64,000 nt of DNA from Sphingobacteriales bacterium. Its GTDB lineage: Bacteria; Bacteroidota; Bacteroidia; Chitinophagales; Chitinophagaceae. The notes under the pieces are model-generated. The model saw only the letters and a list, made by a program, of their open reading frames with translations, was not told where the DNA came from and searched no databases. Of the stretch, positions 43,415 through 51,585 are shown one piece after another. The DNA lies in contig JACPUV010000053.1 of assembly GCA_016192105.1 (NCBI GenBank), positions 62,001 to 126,000 of the forward strand, in the 5' to 3' direction. The first letter of the stretch is position 1, and each line of letters begins with the position of its first letter. Both the position numbers and the translations under genes were made by a program.

Positions 43415-44923
43415 ATGAAAACGATCTTGCTGTTTGGCGCGGGGAAATCAGCGACTGTATTGATTGATTATTTATTGCAGCATGCGGCGGCTGAAAGCTG
43501 GCAGTTGCTGCTGGTGGATGCCGACCTGGAACTGGCACGCTCCAAAACAGCGGGCGCTCCCCATGCCACTCCCCTCTCCTTTGATATCAATGAATCAGCC
43601 GAAAGAGACCGCTATATCCGGCAGGCCGATATCGTGATCTCGATGTTGCCTGCACACCTGCATATTAAAGTGGCCAAAGATTGTGTGCGGCTGCAAAAAA
43701 ACCTGCTCACGGCCTCCTACCTGGATGCGGAGATCAAAAAACTTCAGCCGGAAATCGAAAAGAATAAGCTGCTTTTTCTTTATGAAATGGGGCTGGATCC
43801 GGGTATTGATCATATGAGCGCCATGCAGCTTATTGACCGGATCCGGGCAAAAGGCGGCAGCATCACTTCTTTCAAATCTCACTGCGGCGGCCTGGTGGCC
43901 CCGGAGAGTGATGACAATCCCTGGCACTATAAGATAAGCTGGAACCCCCGGAATATTGTATTGGCAGGAAAAGCAGGTGCGAATTACCGTGAGAATGGGG
44001 AGGAAAAAAACATACCCTATGCGGAACTTTTTCGTTCCGTACACCGGGTGCAGATCCCCGGACTGGATACGCTTGGCTGGTACCCCAACCGGGACTCACT
44101 GGGGTATATGCCCCTGTACGGGCTGGAGCAAACAGCGACCTTTATCCGCAGCACCCTCCGTCACCCGGATTTTATGTACGGATGGAATAATATCATTGAA
44201 CTGAAACTCACCGATGAGACACCGCAGTATGAAACAGACGGTAAAACATTGCAGGAACTCTTTAAGGAGCATATGGACAAGCACGGTTTCGGTGACTGGC
44301 TGAATAAGAAACTGACCGAACGGTTCAGCCAGACCCGGGAATTGCTGGATAAACTAATGCAATTAGCGGAAGCCGAAAGTGAAGAAGAGGAAATCCCTGC
44401 ATCCTTCCTGGCAGCGGATGAGAAGGGAAATTTGCAGGAAGTGGAAACCGATGAAGTAAAAAACCGCGCGGCAGGGATCATGGCACAACAGATGCACGAG
44501 GCCAATCTCACGTTAAAGCAATTGTTTTTTCTCGGACTGGATGATGATAGGACGCTGGTGAATAAAGGACGTTGCAGCGCCGCCGACCTGCTGCAGTTTG
44601 CCCTGGAGAAAAAATTAGCGCTGAAACCGGAGGATATGGACATGATCGTAATGCTGCATGAGTTTGATTATTCAGTTGACAGCAGTCAGCCATCACCAGA
44701 TATCCGGCGGGTCAGCAGTTCATTGGTCGTGAAGGGTGAAAACAGCCTGCGTACGGCCATGGCAAAAACCGTGGGCCTGCCATTGGGTATTGCGGCGCGC
44801 CGGATCCTGAATGGCGAAATCAGCCTGACCGGGTTAAGAATTCCCACGACCAAAGAAATTTATGAACCGGTGCTGGCGGAACTGGCAACCTACGGAGTGC
44901 AGTTTACAGAACAGCATTCCTGA
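43415..44923 (+). CDS. Saccharopine dehydrogenase family oxidoreductase
   Basis: 502 residues from ATG 43415 (MKTILLFGAGKSATVLIDYL); ATG 43409, two codons earlier, is equivalent. The N-terminal Rossmann fold (FGAGKSATVL) is followed by the saccharopine dehydrogenase C-terminal domain with YEMGLDPGIDHMSAMQLID and CGGLVAPESDDNPWHYKISWNPRNIVL, both family signatures. A charged Glu-rich insertion (about residues 305-365, with AEAESEEEEIPASF) makes it longer than the roughly 440-residue relatives I know. The family includes lysine-pathway and carboxynorspermidine enzymes; the actual substrate is not determined. No pathway neighbours. Confidence 0.88.
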   Translation: MKTILLFGAGKSATVLIDYLLQHAAAESWQLLLVDADLELARSKTAGAPHATPLSFDINESAERDRYIRQADIVISMLPAHLHIKVAKDCVRLQKNLLTASYLDAEIKKLQPEIEKNKLLFLYEMGLDPGIDHMSAMQLIDRIRAKGGSITSFKSHCGGLVAPESDDNPWHYKISWNPRNIVLAGKAGANYRENGEEKNIPYAELFRSVHRVQIPGLDTLGWYPNRDSLGYMPLYGLEQTATFIRSTLRHPDFMYGWNNIIELKLTDETPQYETDGKTLQELFKEHMDKHGFGDWLNKKLTERFSQTRELLDKLMQLAEAESEEEEIPASFLAADEKGNLQEVETDEVKNRAAGIMAQQMHEANLTLKQLFFLGLDDDRTLVNKGRCSAADLLQFALEKKLALKPEDMDMIVMLHEFDYSVDSSQPSPDIRRVSSSLVVKGENSLRTAMAKTVGLPLGIAARRILNGEISLTGLRIPTTKEIYEPVLAELATYGVQFTEQHS

Positions 44924-44970
44924 TCCGCTTACAGCAACGGTGCATAATGAAACCCTGTACATCGCCCCCT

Positions 44971-45663
44971 CTACCGGATCATGAATAAAAGTTGTTTCAG
45001 CTCCTCCATACCTTCCGTAGCCGGTTTTTCAATAGCGGTCAGCCGGTCATTGTTTTTGATATAAGGAATCTTTTTATCAAGAATAAAAACAGGAATCCCG
45101 GGCCTGGTATAATTGACCAGTCCTGCGGCGGGGTACACCACTAATGAAGTACCGATTACTAAAAAAATATCGGCTGATGCTACTGCTGGTACAGCCTGTT
45201 CCATCATGGGAACCGCTTCTTCGAACCAGACAATATGCGGGCGTAACTGGCAACCGTCTTCTGCTGTATCTCCCAGTTTGATATCCCCGTTGATCTCATA
45301 TACCAGTTCCGTATCCCTTTCACTGCGCATCTTCAGTATTTCGCCATGCAGGTGCAGGATGCGGGTGGAGCCGGCCCTTTCGTGCAGGTTATCAATATTC
45401 TGGGTGATGATGGTAACGTCGAAATCCTTTTCCAGTTCCACCAGCCCGTAATGGGCGGCATTCGGCTTTGCCTGCAGTACGTTTTTTCTCCTGTAATTAT
45501 AAAAATCCAGTACCCGCTGCGGATCCTTCCGCCAGGCCCGGGGTGTGGCCACATCCTCAATACGGTACCCTTCCCATAAACCATCGCTGTCACGGAAGGT
45601 TTTTAACCCGCTCTCGGCGCTGATCCCCGCCCCGGTGAGGACGATGAGCTTTTTTTTTGGCAT
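44971..45663 (-). CDS. cobB: Sir2 family NAD-dependent deacylase lacking the zinc cysteines
   Basis: 230 residues from ATG 45663 (MPKKKLIVLTGAGISAESGL). NAD-binding GAGISAESGLKTFRD, TQNIDNLHERAG and the catalytic His in HLHGE are all present. The Tyr-x-x-Arg pair of class III sirtuins is kept (FYNYRRKNV; compare Tyr92/Arg95 of E. coli CobB), which predicts removal of acidic acyl groups such as succinyl or malonyl from lysine. The zinc loop after HLHGE (ILKMRSERDTELVYEINGD...) has one Cys instead of four, so it should fold without structural zinc. An in-frame upstream start adding 20 residues is less likely. Confidence 0.92.
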   Translation of the reverse strand: MPKKKLIVLTGAGISAESGLKTFRDSDGLWEGYRIEDVATPRAWRKDPQRVLDFYNYRRKNVLQAKPNAAHYGLVELEKDFDVTIITQNIDNLHERAGSTRILHLHGEILKMRSERDTELVYEINGDIKLGDTAEDGCQLRPHIVWFEEAVPMMEQAVPAVASADIFLVIGTSLVVYPAAGLVNYTRPGIPVFILDKKIPYIKNNDRLTAIEKPATEGMEELKQLLFMIR

Positions 45664-45735
45664 GTGTAAAAGTAGAGAAAAAGCTGACAGGGGTTGGTGT
45701 ACAGGTGCAGGAGGTGCTAACAACGGTCAGCCCGT

Positions 45736-46629
45736 TCAGGCATTTTTTGGCTTATTCCTGAATTTTTTAAAAAAGATAATTCCAAGCACAGTAATAAGCA
45801 ATAAGGGCCAGACAGCGACCAGCCCGATAAAAAATTCACTGAGCCAGGCACCTCCTTCTTTAAAGGAATGGACAATTCGGTTTCCAAATGAGGAGGTGGG
45901 GGTTTCAGCCGCCGATGCATTGAGTACCTGGAAATAGGTCAGGTTAATGGTACTATAAGCGGCAGCATGCCCCAGGTATTCCACCCGGCCGGCTGCCGAT
46001 TCTATTTCTTCCTGGATCCCATTGATCGCTGACTGTACATTCAGGATATCTTCCATGTTCCGGGCCTGTTTCAACAAATCAAGATACTGCAGCCTCACTT
46101 GTTTTTTGGATTCCATCCGGGAACGGGTGTCCACGAATTCGGTAGTGACATCCTGTGAACTGATCTTCCTTTCATGAACTTTTTCCACTTTGTCACTTAG
46201 TTGCAACAGGGCAATGTCAAACTGGTCAACCGGTATTTTGATGACAAGGGCATTTTCCAGTTTATAAGCTGTTTCGGTTTGTTCTTCCTGTGCAATATAT
46301 CCCCCCAGGTTTTTAACTTTCTCCCGTAATAAGGCATAGAACTTATTTCCATCTTTTATTTCCAGTTGCAGGGTTGCATTTTTAATGATCTTTTTATCCC
46401 AGTCTGTATGAGCGGAAGCCGGCTCATTATCGGCAGGGTCCTGTTTTCTTTTCTGATCAATTTTTTGCGGAGAGGCGGTACTGTCCGTAGCATACGGGCC
46501 GTTATCCGGCACGGAGGCTGTTTCTTTTAAGGATGACAACTTTGCGTTATCCTCGTTTTTGTCCTGGTTATGGCAGGACATGACGATTGTAAGCAGCAGG
46601 CTCGCTGCGAAGCAGTGAATGTATTTCAT
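45736..46629 (-). CDS. DUF4349 family lipoprotein
   Basis: 297 residues. A lipoprotein signal peptide (MKYIHCFAASLLLTIVMSC) is followed by an acidic linker, then a DUF4349 domain (about 75-230) with IIKNATLQLEIKDGNKFYALL, GGYIAQEEQTE and a long coiled-coil region (about 160-215, VRLQYLDLLKQARNMEDILNVQ). A C-terminal membrane helix (about 265-288, FIGLVAVWPLLLITVLGIIFF) ends in basic residues. Lipidation plus a C-terminal helix anchors it at both ends to membranes. Function of DUF4349 is unknown. Confidence 0.87.
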   Translation of the reverse strand: MKYIHCFAASLLLTIVMSCHNQDKNEDNAKLSSLKETASVPDNGPYATDSTASPQKIDQKRKQDPADNEPASAHTDWDKKIIKNATLQLEIKDGNKFYALLREKVKNLGGYIAQEEQTETAYKLENALVIKIPVDQFDIALLQLSDKVEKVHERKISSQDVTTEFVDTRSRMESKKQVRLQYLDLLKQARNMEDILNVQSAINGIQEEIESAAGRVEYLGHAAAYSTINLTYFQVLNASAAETPTSSFGNRIVHSFKEGGAWLSEFFIGLVAVWPLLLITVLGIIFFKKFRNKPKNA

Positions 46630-46674
46630 GGCAATTATTTAAAGTAGAAAGACGCGGGAAAGCTGGTTTTACAT

Positions 46675-46703
46675 AAAGAATGCCCCGTTGCAAGAACGGG
46701 GCA
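46675..46703 (-). terminator. Terminator of the small lipocalin-like gene
   Basis: Perfect arms TGCCCCGTT (46681-46689) and AACGGGGCA (46695-46703) around a five-base loop. On the minus strand the hairpin is followed by TTCTTT; on the plus strand by CTTGTTTTA, so it could act in both directions. Confidence 0.75.
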
Positions 46704-46709
46704 CTTGTT

Positions 46710-47102
46710 TTATTTACGGGTGAATGTCTGTACCAGGCTATCGGCTCTTTTCAGTTGCAGGCTGTCGCTGGTCAGCCGGATGACGGTAAACAGGTCTGCC
46801 GTGGAATCTGCCGCATTGTCCCTGACCAGTAATTGCCCGGTCTTGTTCCACTCATAGCGGAAACTGTCTGTTTTTGACGCAGCTGTATCAGCAATAAGTG
46901 CCAGCCCGTCCTGCTGAAATTCATACTGATAGTATGTTTTAAGACTGTCCGTCCCCGTAAGACGGCCTTCTGTTTCCCATTTGCCCAGGATCAGTTCCCT
47001 GTTCAGGAGAACCTGTTCATTACTTTTCTTTTTTTGAATGAGCAGAAAATAAACGACTGCCCCGGCTGCTATGACCAGCAGCCCGATGAAGATTTTTTTC
47101 AT
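46710..47102 (-). CDS. Hypothetical lipocalin-like membrane-anchored protein
   Basis: 130 residues with one N-terminal membrane helix (MKKIFIGLLVIAAGAVVYFLL) followed by KKK, then a small beta domain beginning LILGKWETEGRLTGTDSLKTYYQYEFQQDG. The GxW motif near the start of the barrel and the F.DG turn resemble lipocalin-like domains of Bacteroidota. No known function. Its terminator follows immediately; the CGACTCC heptamer array lies about 90 bases upstream. Confidence 0.65.
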   Translation of the reverse strand: MKKIFIGLLVIAAGAVVYFLLIQKKKSNEQVLLNRELILGKWETEGRLTGTDSLKTYYQYEFQQDGLALIADTAASKTDSFRYEWNKTGQLLVRDNAADSTADLFTVIRLTSDSLQLKRADSLVQTFTRK

Positions 47103-47193
47103 GGCTATACTTTTTTAAATGATAAAGCTGAGAATCTGTTATTGATTCCCGTTAGTCATAAAAAGTAACCCGGCCGAAATGTTAAAAGGAATA

Positions 47194-47228
47194 CGACTCC
47201 CAACTCCAGACTCCCGTCTCCCGACTCC
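47194..47228. repeat. Heptamer array (NNNCTCC words)
   Basis: Five contiguous 7-base words: CGACTCC, CAACTCC, AGACTCC, CGTCTCC, CGACTCC. It ends two bases before the stop codon of the EVE gene, and a further degenerate ACTCC follows inside that gene's last codons. Confidence 0.8.
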
Positions 47229-47230
47229 CC

Positions 47231-47638
47231 CTACTCCCCCGCCATCCTCATCACGATATTCCATTCCTCCTCCGTTACCGGTTGTACCGATAAACGGCCC
47301 AGCCTGACCAGCGCCATCGTAGCCAGTTTTTTTTCTGCTTTGATTTGTGAAAGACTGACCGGCTTTTTTAATTTCCGTTGTGGTTTAAATTCCACCGCCA
47401 CCCAGGCTTCTTCGGTAGTGGTTGGATCCGGGTAGGCTTCCCTGGCCACTTTGGCAATGCCCACGATCTCGGTTCCCTCGTTACTGTGATAGAAAAATGC
47501 CAGGTCTCCTTTTTTCATAGCACGGAGATGATTCCGCGCCGCATAATTGCGTACTCCGTCCCAGCCCGTTTGTTTGTCCTTTTCAAACTGTTCCCAGGAA
47601 TACACAGCGGGTTCGGATTTGATGAGCCAGTATGCCAT
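47231..47638 (-). CDS. EVE domain protein
   Basis: 135 residues forming a single EVE domain (PUA-like fold): MAYWLIKSEPAVYSWEQFEKD, then GWDGVRNYAARNHLRAMKKGDLAFFYHSN with the conserved WDGVRNxxARN, and VAVEFKPQRKL. EVE domains relate to YTH and other modified-base readers and occur in restriction and nucleic-acid quality systems; the stand-alone form is widespread and its ligand here is unknown. A perfect TAAATTTG -7 box lies upstream. The 3' end abuts a heptamer array. Confidence 0.93.
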   Translation of the reverse strand: MAYWLIKSEPAVYSWEQFEKDKQTGWDGVRNYAARNHLRAMKKGDLAFFYHSNEGTEIVGIAKVAREAYPDPTTTEEAWVAVEFKPQRKLKKPVSLSQIKAEKKLATMALVRLGRLSVQPVTEEEWNIVMRMAGE

Positions 47639-47657
47639 ATATATAAAGTTGAGAGCC

Positions 47658-47665
47658 CAAATTTA
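47658..47665 (-). promoter_or_regulatory. -7 box (TAAATTTG) of the EVE gene
   Basis: Exact TAnnTTTG on the minus strand with a predicted leader of about 16 bases. No TTG at the -33 distance. Confidence 0.5.
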
Positions 47666-47798
47666 GGGTAAGCAGAATAAAAAATGGTGTCCGGGCAATC
47701 CGGGCGTTCTCCGTTTCCCGTATCTGTACCTGATTATGCATGATCGTTATTCCCGGCCCTTTCTAACAGTACATTAATCAGTAAAACAAAAATCAATT

Positions 47799-48377
47799 AT
47801 GAGAAAGATCGTTTTGGCAGGCCTGATGCTTGCCGCTATTTTATCAGTAAACAGTTCATTTGGGCAAGGCAATGGGATGAAGGAAAAAACAGTGGAAGTG
47901 GGAGGCGCCCCGATGTATCCTTCTAAAACCATCGTGGAAAATGCCATGCAATCGAAAGACCATACCACCCTGGTGGCTGCTGTAAAAACTGCCGGTTTGG
48001 CGGAAACCCTGCAAAGTACCGGTCCGTTTACCGTATTTGCACCTACCAATGCTGCTTTTGGCAAATTACCGGCGGGCACAGTAGAAATGCTTCTTAAAAC
48101 GGAGAACAAAGCCCTGCTCACCGGTATCCTGACCTACCATGTGGTGGCGGGTAAACTGGATGCCAGTATTCTTGAAGCAAAGATCAAAGAAGGAAATGGC
48201 AAGGCCCTATTAACTACCGTTGCAGGAGGGAAGCTCCAGGTGATGAAAAAAGACGGGAAGTTATGGATCAAAGATGAAAAAGGCGGAATGGCCAGGATAA
48301 CCGTCGGGGATGTGTACCAGAGCAATGGCGTGATCCATGTGATTGACGGGGTGCTGATGCCCGAAAATGAAAATTGA
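47799..48377 (+). CDS. Secreted fasciclin (FAS1) domain protein
   Basis: 192 residues: a signal peptide (MRKIVLAGLMLAAILSVNSSFG) and one FAS1 domain (about 45-188). FAS1 hallmarks are FTVFAPTNAAFGKLPAGTVEMLL, LTGILTYHVVAGKLDAS and the closing NGVIHVIDGVLMP. FAS1 domains mediate adhesion or ligand binding outside the cell. No partner gene is adjacent. The heptamer array between this gene and the convergent LutA-like gene begins at its stop codon. Confidence 0.93.
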   Translation: MRKIVLAGLMLAAILSVNSSFGQGNGMKEKTVEVGGAPMYPSKTIVENAMQSKDHTTLVAAVKTAGLAETLQSTGPFTVFAPTNAAFGKLPAGTVEMLLKTENKALLTGILTYHVVAGKLDASILEAKIKEGNGKALLTTVAGGKLQVMKKDGKLWIKDEKGGMARITVGDVYQSNGVIHVIDGVLMPENEN

Positions 48378-48471
48378 TCACTGAGCGTTGCGTATTGAGT
48401 CTTTATTGAGCATTGTGTATTGAGCCGTTCGGGATTTTTAATATTCAATGCTCAATTTTCAATGTTCAATT
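48374..48471. repeat. Inverted pair of heptamer arrays (ATTGAGC words), second copy
   Basis: Left arm 48374-48426: ATTGATC, ACTGAGC, GTTGCGT, ATTGAGT, a four-base slip (CTTT), then ATTGAGC, ATTGTGT, ATTGAGC. Right arm 48444-48471, opposite orientation: ATTCAAT, GCTCAAT, TTTCAAT, GTTCAAT. Same word set and same convergent-gene position as the tract at 22180. It fills the entire gap between the two stop codons. Confidence 0.85.
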
Positions 48472-49191
48472 TTACCAGCCGCTGGCGAGTACATCAGCGA
48501 GGTGCATGGTTTTTAATGTATAGCCCTTGTTCCGGATATAGCCATCCAGGTGCATAAGGCAGGAAAGATCGGTGGAGATCAGGTAATCTGCGCCGGTAGC
48601 GATGGCGTTCTCTACTTTCTGCTCAGCCATTCCCACGGAGATCGCATCGAATTTGATCGCAAAGCTGCCGCCAAAGCCACAGCAGGTTTCCGTTTCATTC
48701 ATTTCGGTCAGCGTGAGTCCTTTTACATGGGATAGTAATTTCCGGGGACCTTCCTTGATCCGGCATTCCCGCAGGGCGGCACAGGAATCATGATAGGTGG
48801 CTTTGCCGGGGAGTTCAGCACCCAGTTTCTCCACGCCCAGTATGTTGGTGAGGAACTCGGAAAATTCAAAGATCCGTTTGCTGATATCCTGCACGGCATG
48901 ATGGTGGGAAGAATTTTCAAAGAGGGACTGATAATAATTCCTTACAAAACCCACACAACTGGCACTGGGTCCTACGATATAATCCGTTCCGCTGAAATCC
49001 TTCAGGAATTTGCTGCAAACCGATTTGGCATCGTCCCGGTAACCGGCATTATAAGCGGCTTGTCCGCAGCAGGTCTGGTTGCTGTTATAGGAAACCGTGC
49101 AACCGGCTTTTTCCAGTACTTTCACCATGTTAAACCCGGTACCGGGATATAACTGGTCCACAAAACAGGGAATGAATAGCTGTACGTTCAA
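48472..49191 (-). CDS. LutA-like (Fe-S)-binding oxidoreductase subunit with two CCG domains
   Basis: 239 residues with two Cys-rich CCG domains: the first with FIPCFVDQLYP and NQTCCGQAAYNAGY, the second with YHDSCAALRECRIKEGPRKLL and ETCCGFGGSFAIKF. This is the LutA/YkgE layout; in Bacillus LutA works with LutB and LutC in L-lactate oxidation. LutB and LutC homologues are not in the window, so either they are elsewhere or this subunit serves another dehydrogenase. The cytoplasmic protein ends in ASGW. It is followed (upstream in transcription) by ribH three bases away. Confidence 0.88.
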   Translation of the reverse strand: MNVQLFIPCFVDQLYPGTGFNMVKVLEKAGCTVSYNSNQTCCGQAAYNAGYRDDAKSVCSKFLKDFSGTDYIVGPSASCVGFVRNYYQSLFENSSHHHAVQDISKRIFEFSEFLTNILGVEKLGAELPGKATYHDSCAALRECRIKEGPRKLLSHVKGLTLTEMNETETCCGFGGSFAIKFDAISVGMAEQKVENAIATGADYLISTDLSCLMHLDGYIRNKGYTLKTMHLADVLASGW

Positions 49192-49194
49192 CGT

Positions 49195-49692
49195 TTAGTT
49201 TTTAAATGTTTCCAGCAGGCCGGTCATTTTAAGCGCGGTAAGAGCTGCTTCCTCTCCTTTATGTCCGTGTTTGCCACCAATCCGTTCCATCGCCTGCTCC
49301 TCATTGTTTACGGTCAGTACCCCAAAGATAGTTGGTACCGGCAAGCTAAGGTTCAGCTGCAGCACCCCGTTGGTCACTGCCTGGCATACATACTCAAAAT
49401 GCGGGGTATCGCCCCTGATCACACAACCGAGGGCAATAAAGGCATCCGGTCTTTCTTTTTTGCCGCAATGTTCCCAGTAACTTTTAACCGCGAAAGGGAT
49501 CTCCACAGCACCGGGTACCGTGAGTACAATTGTCTTCTTTACTCCGTATTTTTCCAAAACCGCTATACAGCCCCTTTCGAGTTGTTCGGTGACCGCTGCA
49601 TTCCAGTCGGTTCTGACCAAAACAATACAGGCATCCTTTTTAAGAATGCCTGTATCCGGATCGGTCAGCTTACTGTTGGTAATATCTGCCAT
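49195..49692 (-). CDS. ribH: 6,7-dimethyl-8-ribityllumazine synthase
   Basis: 165 residues; penultimate step of riboflavin synthesis. The signatures VPGAVEIPFAVKSYWEHCG, ALGCVIRGDTPHFEYVCQAVTNGVLQLNL with the catalytic His, and GVLTVNNEEQAMERIGGKHGHKGEEAA are all canonical. It lies between the YfgM-like TPR gene (two-base gap) and the LutA-like gene (three-base gap), forming a tight three-gene operon. Confidence 0.97.
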   Translation of the reverse strand: MADITNSKLTDPDTGILKKDACIVLVRTDWNAAVTEQLERGCIAVLEKYGVKKTIVLTVPGAVEIPFAVKSYWEHCGKKERPDAFIALGCVIRGDTPHFEYVCQAVTNGVLQLNLSLPVPTIFGVLTVNNEEQAMERIGGKHGHKGEEAALTALKMTGLLETFKN

Positions 49693-49694
49693 AA

Positions 49695-50387
49695 TTATTT
49701 TTCCGTGTTATAAACTCCGAGCTGTGCCAGGTTATTGTCGGCATCAAATGCCTGCTGGCTGCGGGGGAATTTTTCTTTAATTTCTTTGTACAATGCTATC
49801 GCTTCCTTCTGGTTCTTCATCACCCGGTCCGCAAAATAGGCCGCGGTGTACAGGTACTCGGGCGAGTTTGCCTCGTCTTTTTCAAACTGGTGCGCTGCTT
49901 TTTTGTAATAAGAAAGGGCCTCATCGTTCTTTCCCCAATCGGCATACGCATCGCCCAGTAATTTATAAGTACGGGCCTGCACAAGGTCAGATCCGGTACT
50001 GAATTTTTTCAGGTATTTCACTGCTTTTTCAAAATCGTTTAGCTTCAGGTAACAGCTGCCGGCATAGTAATTTGCCAGGTCACCCGCCTTGGTACCACTG
50101 AATTTATCGGCGATCTTCACAAAACCCATGCTCTGCCCGTCACCGTTCAGTGCCAGGGTTACCGAGTCATTCCGGAAATATTCTTCGGCCCGGAACATCG
50201 CTTCCACGGCTTTTGACTCTTTGGGTTTTACAAAGTAATTCTGGTACACATACCAGCCACCAATTGCCAGGATCAGCAATACCGAAACGATCATCAGGGG
50301 CTTGTTGTATTTGTCCCAAAAATTTTTTGCTTTCGCGATCACTGCTTCGGCGCTGTCCGTATCCTGCACATTTTTGTTCTCTGCCAT
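49695..50387 (-). CDS. Membrane-anchored TPR protein (YfgM-like)
   Basis: 230 residues. A short cytoplasmic N-terminus and one membrane helix (about 31-51, PLMIVSVLLILAIGGWYVYQNYF) lead to a periplasmic TPR domain: DLANYYAGSCYLKLNDFEKAVKYLKKF, YKLLGDAYADWGKNDEALSYYKKAA and YLYTAAYFADRVMKNQKEAIALYKEI. This resembles YfgM/YbgF-type ancillary proteins, which in E. coli associate with the Sec translocon. In Bacteroidota such a gene is often next to ribH. First gene of the operon with ribH and the LutA-like gene. Confidence 0.85.
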   Translation of the reverse strand: MAENKNVQDTDSAEAVIAKAKNFWDKYNKPLMIVSVLLILAIGGWYVYQNYFVKPKESKAVEAMFRAEEYFRNDSVTLALNGDGQSMGFVKIADKFSGTKAGDLANYYAGSCYLKLNDFEKAVKYLKKFSTGSDLVQARTYKLLGDAYADWGKNDEALSYYKKAAHQFEKDEANSPEYLYTAAYFADRVMKNQKEAIALYKEIKEKFPRSQQAFDADNNLAQLGVYNTEK

Positions 50388-50416
50388 AAAAGGGTTGTTA
50401 CTTGGTTATTTGTTTT

Positions 50417-51418
50417 TTAATCAACGATAAAAGGATAATGCTGGTCGATATAAACGTCTTTCAGTACTTCGCTGTCATCCGGCCAGGGGCTTTCCTCCGC
50501 GAATTTTACGGATTCTTCCACAAACCCTTCTACCCGCCTGTCGATCGCGTTGATTTCTTCCTGGCTGGCAAACCGGTTGTCCAGGATGGTTTTCAGCACC
50601 AGCTGGATGGGGTCTTTGCCTTTGTATTCATCCACTTCTTCCTTGGTCCTGTACTTCTGCGGATCACTGATGGAGTGCCCCTTGTAACGGTAGGTCTTGA
50701 TTTCAAGTAAGGTCGGTCCGCCTTGTTCCCTTGCTCTTTTTACGGCACGGGCCACCCCGTCGTGCACGGCTTCCGCACTCATTCCGTCGATGGTATCGGC
50801 CGGCATTTCATAGGCATCCGCCAGTTTGTAGATATCAATCACGTTGGAGGTACGTTCAACGGATGTACCCATCGCGTAATTATTGTTTTCACAGATAAAG
50901 ATCACCGGCAGTTTCCAGAGCATGGCCAGGTTGAAGGTCTCATGCAGCATACCCTGGCGGGCAGCGCCGTCGCCGAAATAAGCCAGCACTACATTATCCG
51001 TACCACGGTATTTTTCGGCAAATGCCAGTCCGGCACCCGTACCGATCTGGGCCCCCACAATTCCATGTCCGCCGAAAAAATTACATTCTTTGCTGAAGAA
51101 GTGCATACTGCCACCCTTTCCTTTGGCACAACCGGTGGCTTTGCCGTATAATTCAGCCATGCAGCTGTTTACAGAAACTCCTTTGGCAATGGCCAGGCCA
51201 TGATCCCGGTAAGCCGTAATAAACATATCCTCCGGCCGGGTAGCCGTCATACAGCCCGCTGCAATGGCTTCCTGTCCCACATAGGCATGAAAAAAACCAC
51301 GGATTTTTCCTTCCATTTTGTACTTCTCTTCCGCCATCAGTTCAAACTGGCGGATCAGTTGCATCAGCTCGTACCAATAGAGGTAGGTTTCTTTGGAAAA
51401 TTTAGCGGCCACAAGCAT
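50417..51418 (-). CDS. pdhA: Pyruvate dehydrogenase E1 component, alpha subunit
   Basis: 333 residues, thiamine-diphosphate-dependent. The ThDP motif is AYFGDGAARQGMLHETFNLA through ICENNNYAMGTS (GDG...NN), near residues 146-182, with the phosphorylation-loop equivalent TYRYKGHSISDPQKYRT near 243. The N-terminal FELMAEEKYKMEGKIRGFFH is typical. It decarboxylates pyruvate and transfers the acetyl unit to the E2 lipoyl domain; the beta subunit (pdhB) is not adjacent, which is usual in Bacteroidota. A perfect TATTTTTG -7 box precedes it. Confidence 0.95.
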   Translation of the reverse strand: MLVAAKFSKETYLYWYELMQLIRQFELMAEEKYKMEGKIRGFFHAYVGQEAIAAGCMTATRPEDMFITAYRDHGLAIAKGVSVNSCMAELYGKATGCAKGKGGSMHFFSKECNFFGGHGIVGAQIGTGAGLAFAEKYRGTDNVVLAYFGDGAARQGMLHETFNLAMLWKLPVIFICENNNYAMGTSVERTSNVIDIYKLADAYEMPADTIDGMSAEAVHDGVARAVKRAREQGGPTLLEIKTYRYKGHSISDPQKYRTKEEVDEYKGKDPIQLVLKTILDNRFASQEEINAIDRRVEGFVEESVKFAEESPWPDDSEVLKDVYIDQHYPFIVD

Positions 51419-51431
51419 TAAATTTGAGCCG

Positions 51432-51439
51432 CAAAAATA
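51432..51439 (-). promoter_or_regulatory. -7 box (TATTTTTG) of pdhA
   Basis: Exact TAnnTTTG on the minus strand, predicted leader of about 10 bases before ATG 51418. No TTG at the -33 distance. Confidence 0.5.
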
Positions 51440-51585
51440 AGGGGAAAAAAGGAATTTTAAGGCAGTGATTTTGAGGAGCTAAACCGGCTGCTACCCCCCT
51501 TCCGGGTTCCACGCCGGGTACCCGGAAGGGGGGCCCGCCCGGTACTCTTGTTTCTTAGCCCTTCCCCCCTATCTTGCAGGCGGAA

